This document shows positions 52,371 through 61,115 of a DNA stretch of 64,000 nt, piece after piece. Position 1 is the first letter of the stretch; the number at the start of each line of letters is the position of its first letter. Where the stretch lies: the NCBI GenBank assembly GCA_965116245.1, contig OZ220497.1:806001-870000 (forward strand). Direction: 5' to 3'. Both the position numbers and the translations under genes were made by a program. This DNA is from Poriferisodalis sp965116245 (GTDB lineage Bacteria; Actinomycetota; Acidimicrobiia; Acidimicrobiales; Poriferisodalaceae). The notes below the pieces were generated by a model. It was not told the DNA's origin. It ran no database searches and saw only the letters and a list, made by a program, of their open reading frames with translations.

Positions 52371-54967
52371 CGTGGCAACCCTGAGTTGCTTGTAGCAGCG
52401 TTGCTAGCAGCAGGGTTTCGGGTTTCGATCCGCACGTCCGTAACGCGGGCGGAAGCATCAATCAAGGCGCCTACGTCTAGATGAGGCGACGGAAAAGGCA
52501 CCACAACATTGCCCCGGTAAACGTCGGCATCTGCCACCAGAGGCAGCCGCAACGCACCGCGTCGGGTATGAACCTCAACTTCGGTACCCGATTCAACGCC
52601 CACCCGCTCCAGGTCGAGCGGATGCAAGCGCATTGCCGTAGCCGCAGCAAGCGGCGCCAAAGCTGGCGTTTGGGTGACCGTGACTCCGCCGTCGTAGAGC
52701 TTGCGGTTACAGATCGCGCGGAAGCCGTACGCGTCTCGAGCGGGTGAGACGCTTTCGGCCGGTAGCTCCGGCTCGAAGACCGCTCCTGCCACTAGCACGC
52801 CGTCGGCGGCCAGTTCGGGGCCGACTAGCTGCGTGTGTGTTGTGCAAACGGCAGCTATCTCGCGGGTGATTTCCTCAACTGAGCTGAACCCGAGGTCCGC
52901 ACTGCACGCCACGGCCAGCTCAGCGGCGATCATCCAATCAGGACGAGCCGAGCCTGGCGCGGTCACCATCTTGCCAAGCGACGAGACTCGGCCCTCTACG
53001 TTGGTGGTGGTACCCGACTTCTCCCCGAAAGCCGCCGCGGGCAACACGATGTCGGCTTGCGCCGTTGAGGGGTTCATAAGTGATTCCACTGCCACAACCG
53101 TGGCCGCGCCCGCTACGCCTTGGCGCGCCAGCGCGCTGTCGGGGAAATCCGTGAGCGGATCTGCGCCCAGCAAAAACAGCACATCAATGTCGCCGCGGGC
53201 GGCTGCGGTGAGAATTCCCGCTGCGTCACGCCCGCGTTCGGTGGGTAACTCACCCCACTTTGCTGCCAAACCCGGCGAAGGGTCAGGGAGGCGCGTTCGC
53301 CCTGGTAGCAAACCCGGCGCTAAACCCATGTCGAGCGCTCCTCGCACGTTGCCGCGACGTGAGGTCACCAGGAATCGAGCATGGGGGAGACGCGCACGCA
53401 CAACCGACGCCACCTCAGCGGTGGCTTCAGCGGACTCGGCCACAGAGGAACGGCCCAGCAACACCACCACGGATCCCGATGCCAGTTCTTCGGCCAACGA
53501 GTCGTCGCTGTCAAGCAAGTTTCGTAGCGTCGATGCGGCCTCGCCACCACCGCACTGCAAGTTACGCACGGCACTGCGCGTCATACTTGTTTTGGTCGGA
53601 GCGATCTCAACCAAGCGAGTGGTTTCCGCGCGCGCTGCGCCTCGTATTCGCAGGTACAGTACCGGCAACTGCTCACGTAGGTCGCCGCACACCAGCAGCG
53701 TGGTGTCGGCGGTGCAGGCTTCGTCAATGGTCGCTGACGGCAAGCCCAACACCAGCTCCGCGGGCAGTCCGTCGCCGAGCTGAGCATCTAGGTGATCGGT
53801 CCGCAGCACCGTGCGGGCCAGTTTTGACCATGCGTAGGCATCCTCGTTGGTGCCACGCGCACCGCCGAGCACGGCAATGGCACCCGGTCGCGCTGAGGAC
53901 ACCGCGTTCGCCACGGCGCCTAGAGCATCAGCCCAATCGGTCGCCTGAAAGCGGCGCAACGGCTCTGCAACCTGGCTGGCTTGGGTTCGGTCGGTTGCAG
54001 CGGGGCCCATTGGGGTGGCTGGCGGATTGGCAGGTGCGGCACCTGTGCGTGTTCGCCCTCGAAGCGGCGTGGTCACCCTGTTCGGGCTAGTAGCGGAACC
54101 GAACGCGAATCGGCCCTTGTCGCAGAGCCAACCGTGATTGACCGGATCGATATCAACCCCGAGGTAGCGCACCAGTTCATTGCGGGATGATTGCACCGCA
54201 ATGCGACAGCCCACGGCGCATGTAGTGCAGGTGGATTCAACTTGGGCGAGGTCCCACGGACGCGCTTTGAAGCGATACGGCGATGCCGTGAGCGCCCCCA
54301 CCGGGCAGATTTGCACCGTGTTACCCGAAAAGTAGGACGAGAAGGGCTCGCCAGGGAATGTGAGCACCTGGGTTTCGTTGCCACGCTCGATGAAGTCGAT
54401 AAGCGGATCGCCTGCCACTTCGTCTGCAAACCGGGTGCAACGATCACACAAGATGCAGCGTTCCCGATCCAAGTCCACCAAACCCGAGATGGGAATCGGC
54501 TTGCGGAAGTGTCGCTTTTCTTCCACGAACCTGGACTCGCCCGGCCCGTAGGCGATGGTTTGGTCTTGCAACGGACACTCGCCGCCCTTGTCGCAGACCG
54601 GGCAGTCCAGCGGATGATTGATGAGCAATAGCTCCAGCACGCCTTCTTGCGCTCGCTGCGTGCGCGCGCTGGTGGTATCGACCGTCATCTGCGGCGAAAC
54701 TGGGACCATGCAGGACGGCTGTAGCTGTGGTCCGCGCCCTGTGTCGATGTCAACTAGGCACATGCGGCACATGCCAACCGGACTCATGCGCTCGTGGTAA
54801 CAAAACCTCGGAATGTGAACCCCGGCCCGTTCGGCAGCCGCGATGACAAGTTCACCCGGTTGCGCGTCCACAGTGACACCGTTGATGGTTACTTCAACCG
54901 TTGGCACCTCAACAGTGTTAGGAGTTGCCGGTTCAGTGTCTGTCTTAGACACGCCCGTCTCAGACAC
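52367..54967 (-). CDS. nuoG: NADH-quinone oxidoreductase subunit G
   Basis: 866 residues from GTG 54967, overlapping nuoF by eight bases; the frame is open further upstream inside nuoF. Iron-sulfur ligands in order: CYHERMSPVGMCRMCLV (2Fe-2S), HPLDCPVCDKGGECPLQD (His/Cys 4Fe-4S), CILCDRCTRFADEV, and TCTTCAVGCRIAV of the extra N7-type motif. The C-terminal molybdopterin-oxidoreductase-like domain contains the expected LFLLGADPLTDFPDS but no cofactor function is known. Electron conduit between NuoEF and NuoI. Confidence 0.95.
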   Translation of the reverse strand: MSETGVSKTDTEPATPNTVEVPTVEVTINGVTVDAQPGELVIAAAERAGVHIPRFCYHERMSPVGMCRMCLVDIDTGRGPQLQPSCMVPVSPQMTVDTTSARTQRAQEGVLELLLINHPLDCPVCDKGGECPLQDQTIAYGPGESRFVEEKRHFRKPIPISGLVDLDRERCILCDRCTRFADEVAGDPLIDFIERGNETQVLTFPGEPFSSYFSGNTVQICPVGALTASPYRFKARPWDLAQVESTCTTCAVGCRIAVQSSRNELVRYLGVDIDPVNHGWLCDKGRFAFGSATSPNRVTTPLRGRTRTGAAPANPPATPMGPAATDRTQASQVAEPLRRFQATDWADALGAVANAVSSARPGAIAVLGGARGTNEDAYAWSKLARTVLRTDHLDAQLGDGLPAELVLGLPSATIDEACTADTTLLVCGDLREQLPVLYLRIRGAARAETTRLVEIAPTKTSMTRSAVRNLQCGGGEAASTLRNLLDSDDSLAEELASGSVVVLLGRSSVAESAEATAEVASVVRARLPHARFLVTSRRGNVRGALDMGLAPGLLPGRTRLPDPSPGLAAKWGELPTERGRDAAGILTAAARGDIDVLFLLGADPLTDFPDSALARQGVAGAATVVAVESLMNPSTAQADIVLPAAAFGEKSGTTTNVEGRVSSLGKMVTAPGSARPDWMIAAELAVACSADLGFSSVEEITREIAAVCTTHTQLVGPELAADGVLVAGAVFEPELPAESVSPARDAYGFRAICNRKLYDGGVTVTQTPALAPLAAATAMRLHPLDLERVGVESGTEVEVHTRRGALRLPLVADADVYRGNVVVPFPSPHLDVGALIDASARVTDVRIETRNPAASNAATSNSGLPR

Positions 54968-56417
54968 GGATCGAGACCTCCGCGGCTGGCGAACCTTCAA
55001 ACTGGGCGCTGTCACGCAGGCCGTTGTCGAGGTGGCCGTTGTCAAGGTGGGCGTTTGGCGCCACGCGCGCTTCGAATTCCTCCGGAAACAGCGTCATAGC
55101 CGAATGCACCGGAGCAAACGCTGACGGGCCCACAAAGCAGATGGTGGTCATCTGATACGGAAACGGCTTCGGCTCAAGTGCCCGTTCGGGCACACCAGCA
55201 TGGGGAAAGTCACCAGGACAAATAGAAGCGCCCACGTCAAGCAACAAGTCAAGATCGCGCGGCGTGCCAGTGCCATCGCAGATGCGTCGCAGCACACGTT
55301 CCAGCCAGGTGGCACCTTCGCGGCACGGCACGCACTTGCCGCACGACTCGTGGGCGTAGAACTTCGTCAGCGTGAGAGCCGCAGCGGGAATATCGGTGGT
55401 GTCGTCCATCACCATCACCGCTCCGGAGCCCAACATTGAACCCTGCGGCCCCACTTCGGAGGCTTCAAATGGAAGATCAAGCTGCGCTGGCGTGAACCAC
55501 GGCGCAGACCCGCCGCCAGGAACGAACGCTTTCAGCTCCCGACCCGGAAGCAGGCCCCGGCAATAGTCATCGCCATAGATCAGATCTCTGAATGTGGTTG
55601 TGCCGTTGGTTATCTCAAATACACCTGGCCGCGCAACGTGCCCACTCACAGCCACCATGCGGGTGCCGGGCGAAGTGGGCGTACCAATGGCGGTGTACGC
55701 CGCAGCCCCATGCCGCAAAATCCACGGCAGGTTCGCCAACGTCTCCACATTGTTCACTATGGTGGGCTGACCGTAGAGCCCGATGGCAGCAGGGAAGTAC
55801 GGCGGCTTGAGTCGTGGCATGCCGCGATTGCCTTCCAGGCTCTCAATAAGTGCTGTTTCCTCGCCGACCACGTACGCACCCGCACCTGAGTGCAAGACAA
55901 TGTCCACCGAAAAATCGGTTCCACCGATGTTGCGACCGACCCAGCCGGCTTCGTACGCCTCATTCAGGGCTTGGGTCACACGCTCTTGTGCCAGCGCCAT
56001 CTCGCCGCGGATGTAGAGGAAACACTGCGACAACCCAATCGCATAACAGGCGATGAGGCTGCCCTCGATGAGCTGGTGCGGGTCGATTTCCATGAGCAGG
56101 CGGTCTTTGTAGGTGCCCGGCTCTGACTCGTCGCCGTTGACCACCAAGTAACGGGGCCACACTCCCGGAGGGCAAAAGCCCCACTTGACACCGGCCGGGA
56201 AGCCAGCGCCGCCTCGGCCCAGCAACGTCGCATCACGCACTTCGCTATGCACATCGGCCGGGGCACGATCCAAGGCGGCCCGTAAACCTGCGTAACCCCC
56301 CGTGGCCAGGTAACGCTCGAGCGTGTAGCTGTCGGCGTAATCGAAGCGCTCAGACACAATGCGCGGCGCATCATTAGCAACAAATCCAGCCGCGTGAGTA
56401 ATCGTGTAAGACGCCAT
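54960..56417 (-). CDS. nuoF: NADH-quinone oxidoreductase subunit F
   Basis: 485 residues. NADH/FMN-binding GRGGAGFPAGVKWGF, VNGDESEPGTYKDR, and the N3 4Fe-4S ligands in HESCGKCVPCREG plus the distal Cys of SICPGDFPHAG. The site of NADH oxidation. The C-terminus has a short LDNGHLDNG repeat. Its start overlaps the nuoE stop by one base. Present only in cluster 1. Confidence 0.96.
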   Translation of the reverse strand: MASYTITHAAGFVANDAPRIVSERFDYADSYTLERYLATGGYAGLRAALDRAPADVHSEVRDATLLGRGGAGFPAGVKWGFCPPGVWPRYLVVNGDESEPGTYKDRLLMEIDPHQLIEGSLIACYAIGLSQCFLYIRGEMALAQERVTQALNEAYEAGWVGRNIGGTDFSVDIVLHSGAGAYVVGEETALIESLEGNRGMPRLKPPYFPAAIGLYGQPTIVNNVETLANLPWILRHGAAAYTAIGTPTSPGTRMVAVSGHVARPGVFEITNGTTTFRDLIYGDDYCRGLLPGRELKAFVPGGGSAPWFTPAQLDLPFEASEVGPQGSMLGSGAVMVMDDTTDIPAAALTLTKFYAHESCGKCVPCREGATWLERVLRRICDGTGTPRDLDLLLDVGASICPGDFPHAGVPERALEPKPFPYQMTTICFVGPSAFAPVHSAMTLFPEEFEARVAPNAHLDNGHLDNGLRDSAQFEGSPAAEVSIRV

Positions 56418-57076
56418 CAGCCAGCACCGTTATTCGCTGCCGCGGGCCGGGCCGGTGCTGCGGGTTGTCGCGCGGGAGCTTCCAGCCAGACAGGTGCCGT
56501 GTTGACCTGCTCCGGCGGTAGCGCACCGACGGCCCGCTCTGCTGGGATGCGCTGTCGCACACGTGCCACGACGCCGTGAGGCGGGACTTCGTCATCTAGG
56601 GCGCCCGCCGCCAAGTCGTTCACGAGTTGGTCAAATGCGTCAACGTCGACTCGGTAGCGATAACGATAGTTCACCTGAAGACAAGGCGCCTCGGTGCAGG
56701 CAGCCTGGCACTCACCCGAGGCAAGCGTGAACATGCCATCTTCAGTAGTGCCGCCAACACGCACGCCCAAGCGCTGTTGCGCATGTGCCATGAGCTCAGT
56801 GGCACCGGCGAGGGCACACGACATGGTGACACAGACGTTCACCAGATACTTGCCAACAGGCTCCCGCTTGAACATCCCATAGAACGAGCAGGTGCCCAGC
56901 ACCTGAGCTGGTGTCGTGTCGAGGAGTTCAGCGATCTCAGTCATCGCTTCGGGAGACACCCAGCCAGCTTGTGCCTGCGCGACATGCAAAAGGGGAATCA
57001 TCGCAGACCGGCGTTTGGGGTAGCGATTGATGATCTCAAGCGCCAGCGAGCGGTTCTCATCGGTGAAAAAGCTCAT
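56417..57076 (-). CDS. nuoE: NADH-quinone oxidoreductase subunit E
   Basis: 219 residues, thioredoxin-like 2Fe-2S protein (N1a). Ligands CVTMSC and, 40 residues on, CQAAC are intact. Preceded by PLLHVAQAQAGWVSPEAMTE, a family hallmark. About 60 C-terminal residues are Pro/Ala-rich and poorly conserved. One-base overlap with nuoD (TAATG). Confidence 0.95.
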   Translation of the reverse strand: MSFFTDENRSLALEIINRYPKRRSAMIPLLHVAQAQAGWVSPEAMTEIAELLDTTPAQVLGTCSFYGMFKREPVGKYLVNVCVTMSCALAGATELMAHAQQRLGVRVGGTTEDGMFTLASGECQAACTEAPCLQVNYRYRYRVDVDAFDQLVNDLAAGALDDEVPPHGVVARVRQRIPAERAVGALPPEQVNTAPVWLEAPARQPAAPARPAAANNGAG

Positions 57077-58380
57077 TACCGGTCCACCTCGCCCATTATT
57101 GGGTCCACAGAGGAGATGATGGCAACGGCGTCGGCTAGCAAGCCGCCGTACATGAGATGCGGGAGACTCTGCAGGTTCACGAACGAAGGCGCGCGGATAT
57201 GCACACGCTGTGGCTTGGGTCCTCCATCTGAGACCAAGTAGCAGCCCAGTTCGCCACGAGGCGACTCGACCGCCACATAGGTCTCGCCAGCAGGCACCCG
57301 AAAGCCCTCAGTGAAAATCTTGAAGTGGTGAATCAGCGCTTCCATTGATTCGTCAATGCGAGCCCGCGGAGGTGGCGTGACCTTGCGATCCTCAGTGCGG
57401 TAGGGGCCCTTGGGCATCTTGTCCAGGCACTGCGCAACTATGCGCATCGACTCCCGGATCTCATTCAGGCGAATGGAGTATCGATCGAACGTGTCGCCGA
57501 AAGCTCCGACCACGACATCAAAGTCCACCTCGTCGTAGGCCAGATACGGCATGGTGCGACGCAGATCCCAAGCTTCACCGGTGCTGCGCAACAGTGGCCC
57601 CGTGGCTGACATTGCAATGGCCTCATCTGCAGTGATGACACCGACGCCCTGGGTGCGGTCTCGCCAAATCGGCTGACCGGTCATCAAAGTGTCAAACTCC
57701 TCAAGTCGGCTGGGCAGCACTGCCAATATGTGCTCCACATCGTCTTGCCAACCGTCGGGCAAGTCGGCTGCCACGCCGCCGGGACGTATGTAGTTGTGAT
57801 TCATCCGCAAGCCAGTGACGCTCTCAAAAAAACGCAGTATCTCCTCACGTTCGCGCCAGCCATAGAGCATCATCCCAACTGCGCCCAGGTCCATGCCGTT
57901 CGTTGCGAGGAACAACAAATGTGAACTCATGCGGTTCAGTTCGCACATCAGCATGCGGATCCAGGTAGCTCTGGGGGGGATCTGCGTTCCCAGTAGGTCC
58001 TCAACCGCGAGACAGAACACAAGCTCGGTAAACAGCGGCGAGGCGTAGTCCATGCGCGTGACGTTGGTAGGTCCTTGCAGGAACGTGAGGTCTTCAGCCG
58101 TTTTTTCCATCCCGGTGTGCAAGTAACCGATGATCGGCTTGGATCGCAGCACCGTCTCGCCTTGCAGTTCCATCACTATGCGCAGCACACCATGAGTGGA
58201 CGGATGCTGAGGCCCCATGTTGATGAGCATTGGGCCATCGTCGCTGCTGGGGGCCTCGTGCTCACCAACAACATCGGCTGCCATTGCGTCTGTTTCGCTG
58301 ATGCGCAGCACTGCGTCGTCGGGTCGGCGAGCAGCGGCGAGCGTCGCGCCAGTTGTCTTGACATCAGTAGTGGCGCTCAT
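57076..58380 (-). CDS. nuoD: NADH-quinone oxidoreductase subunit D, cluster 1
   Basis: 434 residues. NMGPQHPSTHGVLRIVMEL with the quinone-binding His, LHTGMEK (Thr where cluster 2 and mitochondria have Arg) and RMDY with the quinone-binding Tyr (codon 58045-58047). The HTG form is, as I recall, usual in menaquinone-reducing actinobacterial complex I. C-terminus AVAIISSVDPIMGEVDR is canonical. Four-base overlap with nuoC. Confidence 0.96.
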   Translation of the reverse strand: MSATTDVKTTGATLAAARRPDDAVLRISETDAMAADVVGEHEAPSSDDGPMLINMGPQHPSTHGVLRIVMELQGETVLRSKPIIGYLHTGMEKTAEDLTFLQGPTNVTRMDYASPLFTELVFCLAVEDLLGTQIPPRATWIRMLMCELNRMSSHLLFLATNGMDLGAVGMMLYGWREREEILRFFESVTGLRMNHNYIRPGGVAADLPDGWQDDVEHILAVLPSRLEEFDTLMTGQPIWRDRTQGVGVITADEAIAMSATGPLLRSTGEAWDLRRTMPYLAYDEVDFDVVVGAFGDTFDRYSIRLNEIRESMRIVAQCLDKMPKGPYRTEDRKVTPPPRARIDESMEALIHHFKIFTEGFRVPAGETYVAVESPRGELGCYLVSDGGPKPQRVHIRAPSFVNLQSLPHLMYGGLLADAVAIISSVDPIMGEVDR

Positions 58381-58889
58381 CGGCCTTCGATCGCCTTGAA
58401 CTGCACAGGTATGGCGCCGATGGCATAGTCCTTGCGCAACGGGTGGCCTTCCCAGTCGGGCGGCATGAGAATACGACTGGGATCAGGATGATCACCAAAG
58501 CTGATACCAAACAGGTCGGCCACTTCCCGTTCGGGTGCCTCGGCCCCCGGATACAGCCCAACGATGGATGGCACCTGCGGGTCGTCGCCAGGCACTTGAA
58601 CACGTACACGCAGTCGGCGCCGGCCGCGCAGATCCAGCAGGTTCACCACTACCTCGAAGCGTTCCGGCTCGATACCGGGAGCCGCGCTTCGGTTGTGATT
58701 GGTAAGCCCATCAACAGCGCATACGTCCACGCACATCTCATAACCGTCAGCAGCAGCCATACGAAGCACATCGGTGTACTCGTCCCGAGTCGGATGCAAC
58801 ACGAGCTGGCCACGCTCGTCGGTACACCGCACACCGAACATCGTGGGTTCAGCACTAGCGGTATCGCCTACGGCACTTTCGTCAGACAT
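58377..58889 (-). CDS. nuoC: NADH-quinone oxidoreductase subunit C, cluster 1
   Basis: 170 residues with the canonical 30-kDa signature EREVADLFGISFGDHPDPSR followed by DWEGHPLRKDYAIGAIPVQF. It supports NuoD on the peripheral arm. One-base overlap with nuoB. Confidence 0.95.
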   Translation of the reverse strand: MSDESAVGDTASAEPTMFGVRCTDERGQLVLHPTRDEYTDVLRMAAADGYEMCVDVCAVDGLTNHNRSAAPGIEPERFEVVVNLLDLRGRRRLRVRVQVPGDDPQVPSIVGLYPGAEAPEREVADLFGISFGDHPDPSRILMPPDWEGHPLRKDYAIGAIPVQFKAIEGR

Positions 58890-59557
58890 CAGCGCGACAC
58901 CGGCGTACTAGACGGCGCGCCATGCGCCGCTGTACTAGCTGACGGCGCGCCATGCGCCGCTGTACTAGCTGACGGCGCGCCATGCGCCGCTGGATCTGCT
59001 CCCGAAGTCAAGGTGATGCCAGCACCCGAGCCACGTTCGTCTCGACGCTGAGTCAGTTCGCCGGTACGGATTTTCTCGTGCAGCGCGAGGATGGCGTGCA
59101 GCAGCGTTTCGGGTCCCGGAGGGCATCCAGGTGCGTACATATCAACCGGCACGACCTGATCCACACCTTGCACGATGGCGTAGTTGTTGAACATCCCGCC
59201 GCTCGACGCGCACACCCCCATAGAGAGCACCCACTTGGGCTCCATCATCTGGTCGTAGATCTGCCTCAGCACTGGCGCCATCTTTTGGCTGACCCGGCCT
59301 GCGACGATCATCAAATCGGCTTGACGCGGAGAGGCGCGGAACGTCTCCATGCCGAAACGAGCTAGGTCGTAGTGCGCGGTACCCGTCGCCATCATCTCAA
59401 TGGCGCAGCAGGCCAGCCCGAAGGTGGCTGGCATCAAGCTACGACGACGAGCCCACTTCACCAGCTCCTCTACTGGCGCGGTAAAGACGTTGTGGCCGAG
59501 TCCGGCGAGACCGTCATCAATGCCGAGACGGGACTTGAGCTTGTCGATTCCCGCCAT
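58889..59557 (-). CDS. nuoB: NADH-quinone oxidoreductase subunit B, cluster 1
   Basis: 222 residues. N2 ligands LACCAIEMM, SMGVCASSGG and APGCPPGPE are intact. The core ends near residue 175. The remaining tail contains three AAHGAPSAST units encoded by a 30-bp tandem repeat. Start overlaps the nuoA stop by one base. Confidence 0.95.
   Translation of the reverse strand: MAGIDKLKSRLGIDDGLAGLGHNVFTAPVEELVKWARRRSLMPATFGLACCAIEMMATGTAHYDLARFGMETFRASPRQADLMIVAGRVSQKMAPVLRQIYDQMMEPKWVLSMGVCASSGGMFNNYAIVQGVDQVVPVDMYAPGCPPGPETLLHAILALHEKIRTGELTQRRDERGSGAGITLTSGADPAAHGAPSASTAAHGAPSASTAAHGAPSSTPVSR
58911..59000 (-). repeat. 30-bp tandem repeat, three copies (AAHGAPSAST) in nuoB
   Basis: Copies begin at 58911, 58941 and 58971 (plus-strand GACGGCGCGCCATGCGCCGC...). 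The first two are identical, the third differs at its end. They encode the NuoB C-terminal tail. Confidence 0.95.
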
Positions 59558-60117
59558 CAGTCCGCCGCCGTCACGCCGCTGGATTGGCTTGGGTCGCCCA
59601 CCAGATGCTCGCGTCCGGTTAGCCCGACCACACGCACGCCGCCACCTTCGCTGCGGCCGGGTTCACTGGAACGGGGCTCACTGGGACCGGGCTCACTGGG
59701 ACCAGTTTCGGTGCGGGCCGCGAGCGGGAGCGGGAGGACGCGACGCTTGCGCGGGCCCCACTCCAGGCCCCCCATAGCCAACTCATAGACGAACGACAAG
59801 AAGAAGACCGCCACGAAGATCAGCATCGCCACGAATCCAAACAAAGCGAGCTCGCCATGCGCCACGGCCCACGGGTACAGAAAGACGATCTCAATGTCGA
59901 ACATGATGAACAGCATCGCTACCAGATAGAAGCGCACCGGAAATCGCTCTGGAATAGCTGACTGGTCAACGATGCCGCACTCATAGGACGCCAGCTTTGC
60001 GTTGGTGCTGCGCTGAGGCGCCAGCAGTCGAGACGCCAGGATGCTCCCGAACACAAACACGACAGCGAGCACGGCGAGAACCAACACCGGCAGGTATTCG
60101 GCCAAGTCGCTGTTCAT
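59557..60117 (-). CDS. nuoA: NADH-quinone oxidoreductase subunit A, cluster 1
   Basis: 186 residues. Three-helix core with KLASYECGIVDQSAIPERFP and YLVAMLFIMFDIEIVFLYPW. About 60 extra C-terminal residues include GPSEP/GRSEP repeats from a 15-bp tandem repeat. First gene of the 14-gene cluster; 104 bases separate it from the cytochrome bc operon, which may be co-transcribed. Confidence 0.95.
   Translation of the reverse strand: MNSDLAEYLPVLVLAVLAVVFVFGSILASRLLAPQRSTNAKLASYECGIVDQSAIPERFPVRFYLVAMLFIMFDIEIVFLYPWAVAHGELALFGFVAMLIFVAVFFLSFVYELAMGGLEWGPRKRRVLPLPLAARTETGPSEPGPSEPRSSEPGRSEGGGVRVVGLTGREHLVGDPSQSSGVTAAD
59659..59703 (-). repeat. 15-bp tandem repeat, three copies (GPSEP) in nuoA
   Basis: GGGCTCACTGGGACC twice perfectly (59674, 59689) and once diverged (59659), encoding Gly-Pro-Ser-Glu-Pro type units in the NuoA tail. 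Confidence 0.92.
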
Positions 60118-60221
60118 GCCCCGATCCTCATGACCCAGTCCCCTTCAGCGCGTCGGTGTTCAGTTACCGCACCCAGTCTGGCCGCAAGTCTGTCCACAGA
60201 GAATCTGGCCCAGCCGACCAA

Positions 60222-61115
60222 TCACTTACCTGCAGCCTCGCGTACCGCCCAAATCGCCTGGTCCCGTCTATGCAGGTGGTAACAGCCCAAGCCGAACAGC
60301 AGGGCAGAGAAGATCGTTAGCAGGGCAGGGCGGAGACGGACGCTGCCATGGTCTCGAACCATCACGACCGAATAAACAGGAGCGCTGGCATCAATCCGTG
60401 CTTCTGGCAAGATGAGCGCGCCCTCGTCGTCCACCAAGTTGGGATCCAAGTCGGCCCTCGGCGCATACGGCTGGATTTGCACTACCGCGTAGTTCGGCTT
60501 ACCGCGACTCGGGAAGAAATACTGGGTGATTACGTTGTCGGGAATGCCCAGCGGGCGATAGCGCTCGCCGCCTGTGATGACCACACGGTGGGTGAAATAG
60601 TCAGTAGCGGCCGAGAAGAGGCACGAGTTCACGGCCAGCAACCGCCGAGGATCGGCGTCGCTGCACGCAACGTGGCTGTCGGCTGCTGAGCGGGCATCAG
60701 CCTCGTCAACTTCTGCCCAATCGGCGGGCACCGGCTCGGAAGCGCCGGCCGGTAGCTGCTGCACCTGCTCAATCGGCACCACGGCTGGGTTGGTCGCCAC
60801 CTGCAGGACGTTCCAACCAGGTTGGCCGCCGATCCATCCAATGCCGAAGATCCACCAAACGATGGACATCAGCAGCATCCAGCCCCACAGACCAGTCCAC
60901 GCCACCAAGAAACCGAGCCGGATCCCCAAGTTGGTGGCCAGCAGCAAATACACAGACCCACACAGCACTGCCACGCTGATGATGACGGCCAAGTAGCCCG
61001 TAAGAACTGGGTCCCAACTGACTATCGCCATCACTTGGCCCAAAATCTGGTTGCCCAACGTCTGATCCACCAGTATCGGGCCCAGCGTCTGTTCGGTAGT
61101 CATGGCGGCGTTCAC
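60222..61115 (-). CDS. Membrane protein of unknown function in the cytochrome bc operon
   Basis: 297 residues. I do not recognise a family. Two or three N-terminal transmembrane helices (around residues 38-60 and 66-92, including GWMLLMSIVWWIFGIGWIG), a predicted extracytoplasmic domain of about 165 residues with cysteines in HVACSDADPR and AVNSCLFSAA, then one C-terminal helix (LLTIFSALLFGLGCYHLHRR) and a short basic end. It overlaps the cytochrome c gene by four bases, so it is translated with the bc complex and is probably an accessory subunit or assembly factor. No heme motif. Confidence 0.75.
   Translation of the reverse strand: MNAAMTTEQTLGPILVDQTLGNQILGQVMAIVSWDPVLTGYLAVIISVAVLCGSVYLLLATNLGIRLGFLVAWTGLWGWMLLMSIVWWIFGIGWIGGQPGWNVLQVATNPAVVPIEQVQQLPAGASEPVPADWAEVDEADARSAADSHVACSDADPRRLLAVNSCLFSAATDYFTHRVVITGGERYRPLGIPDNVITQYFFPSRGKPNYAVVQIQPYAPRADLDPNLVDDEGALILPEARIDASAPVYSVVMVRDHGSVRLRPALLTIFSALLFGLGCYHLHRRDQAIWAVREAAGK

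Noticed and set aside
54968..55045. Longer NuoG start inside nuoF
   Set aside because: The extension is an off-frame reading of the nuoF 3' repeat region; GTG 54967 gives a normal NuoG N-terminus.
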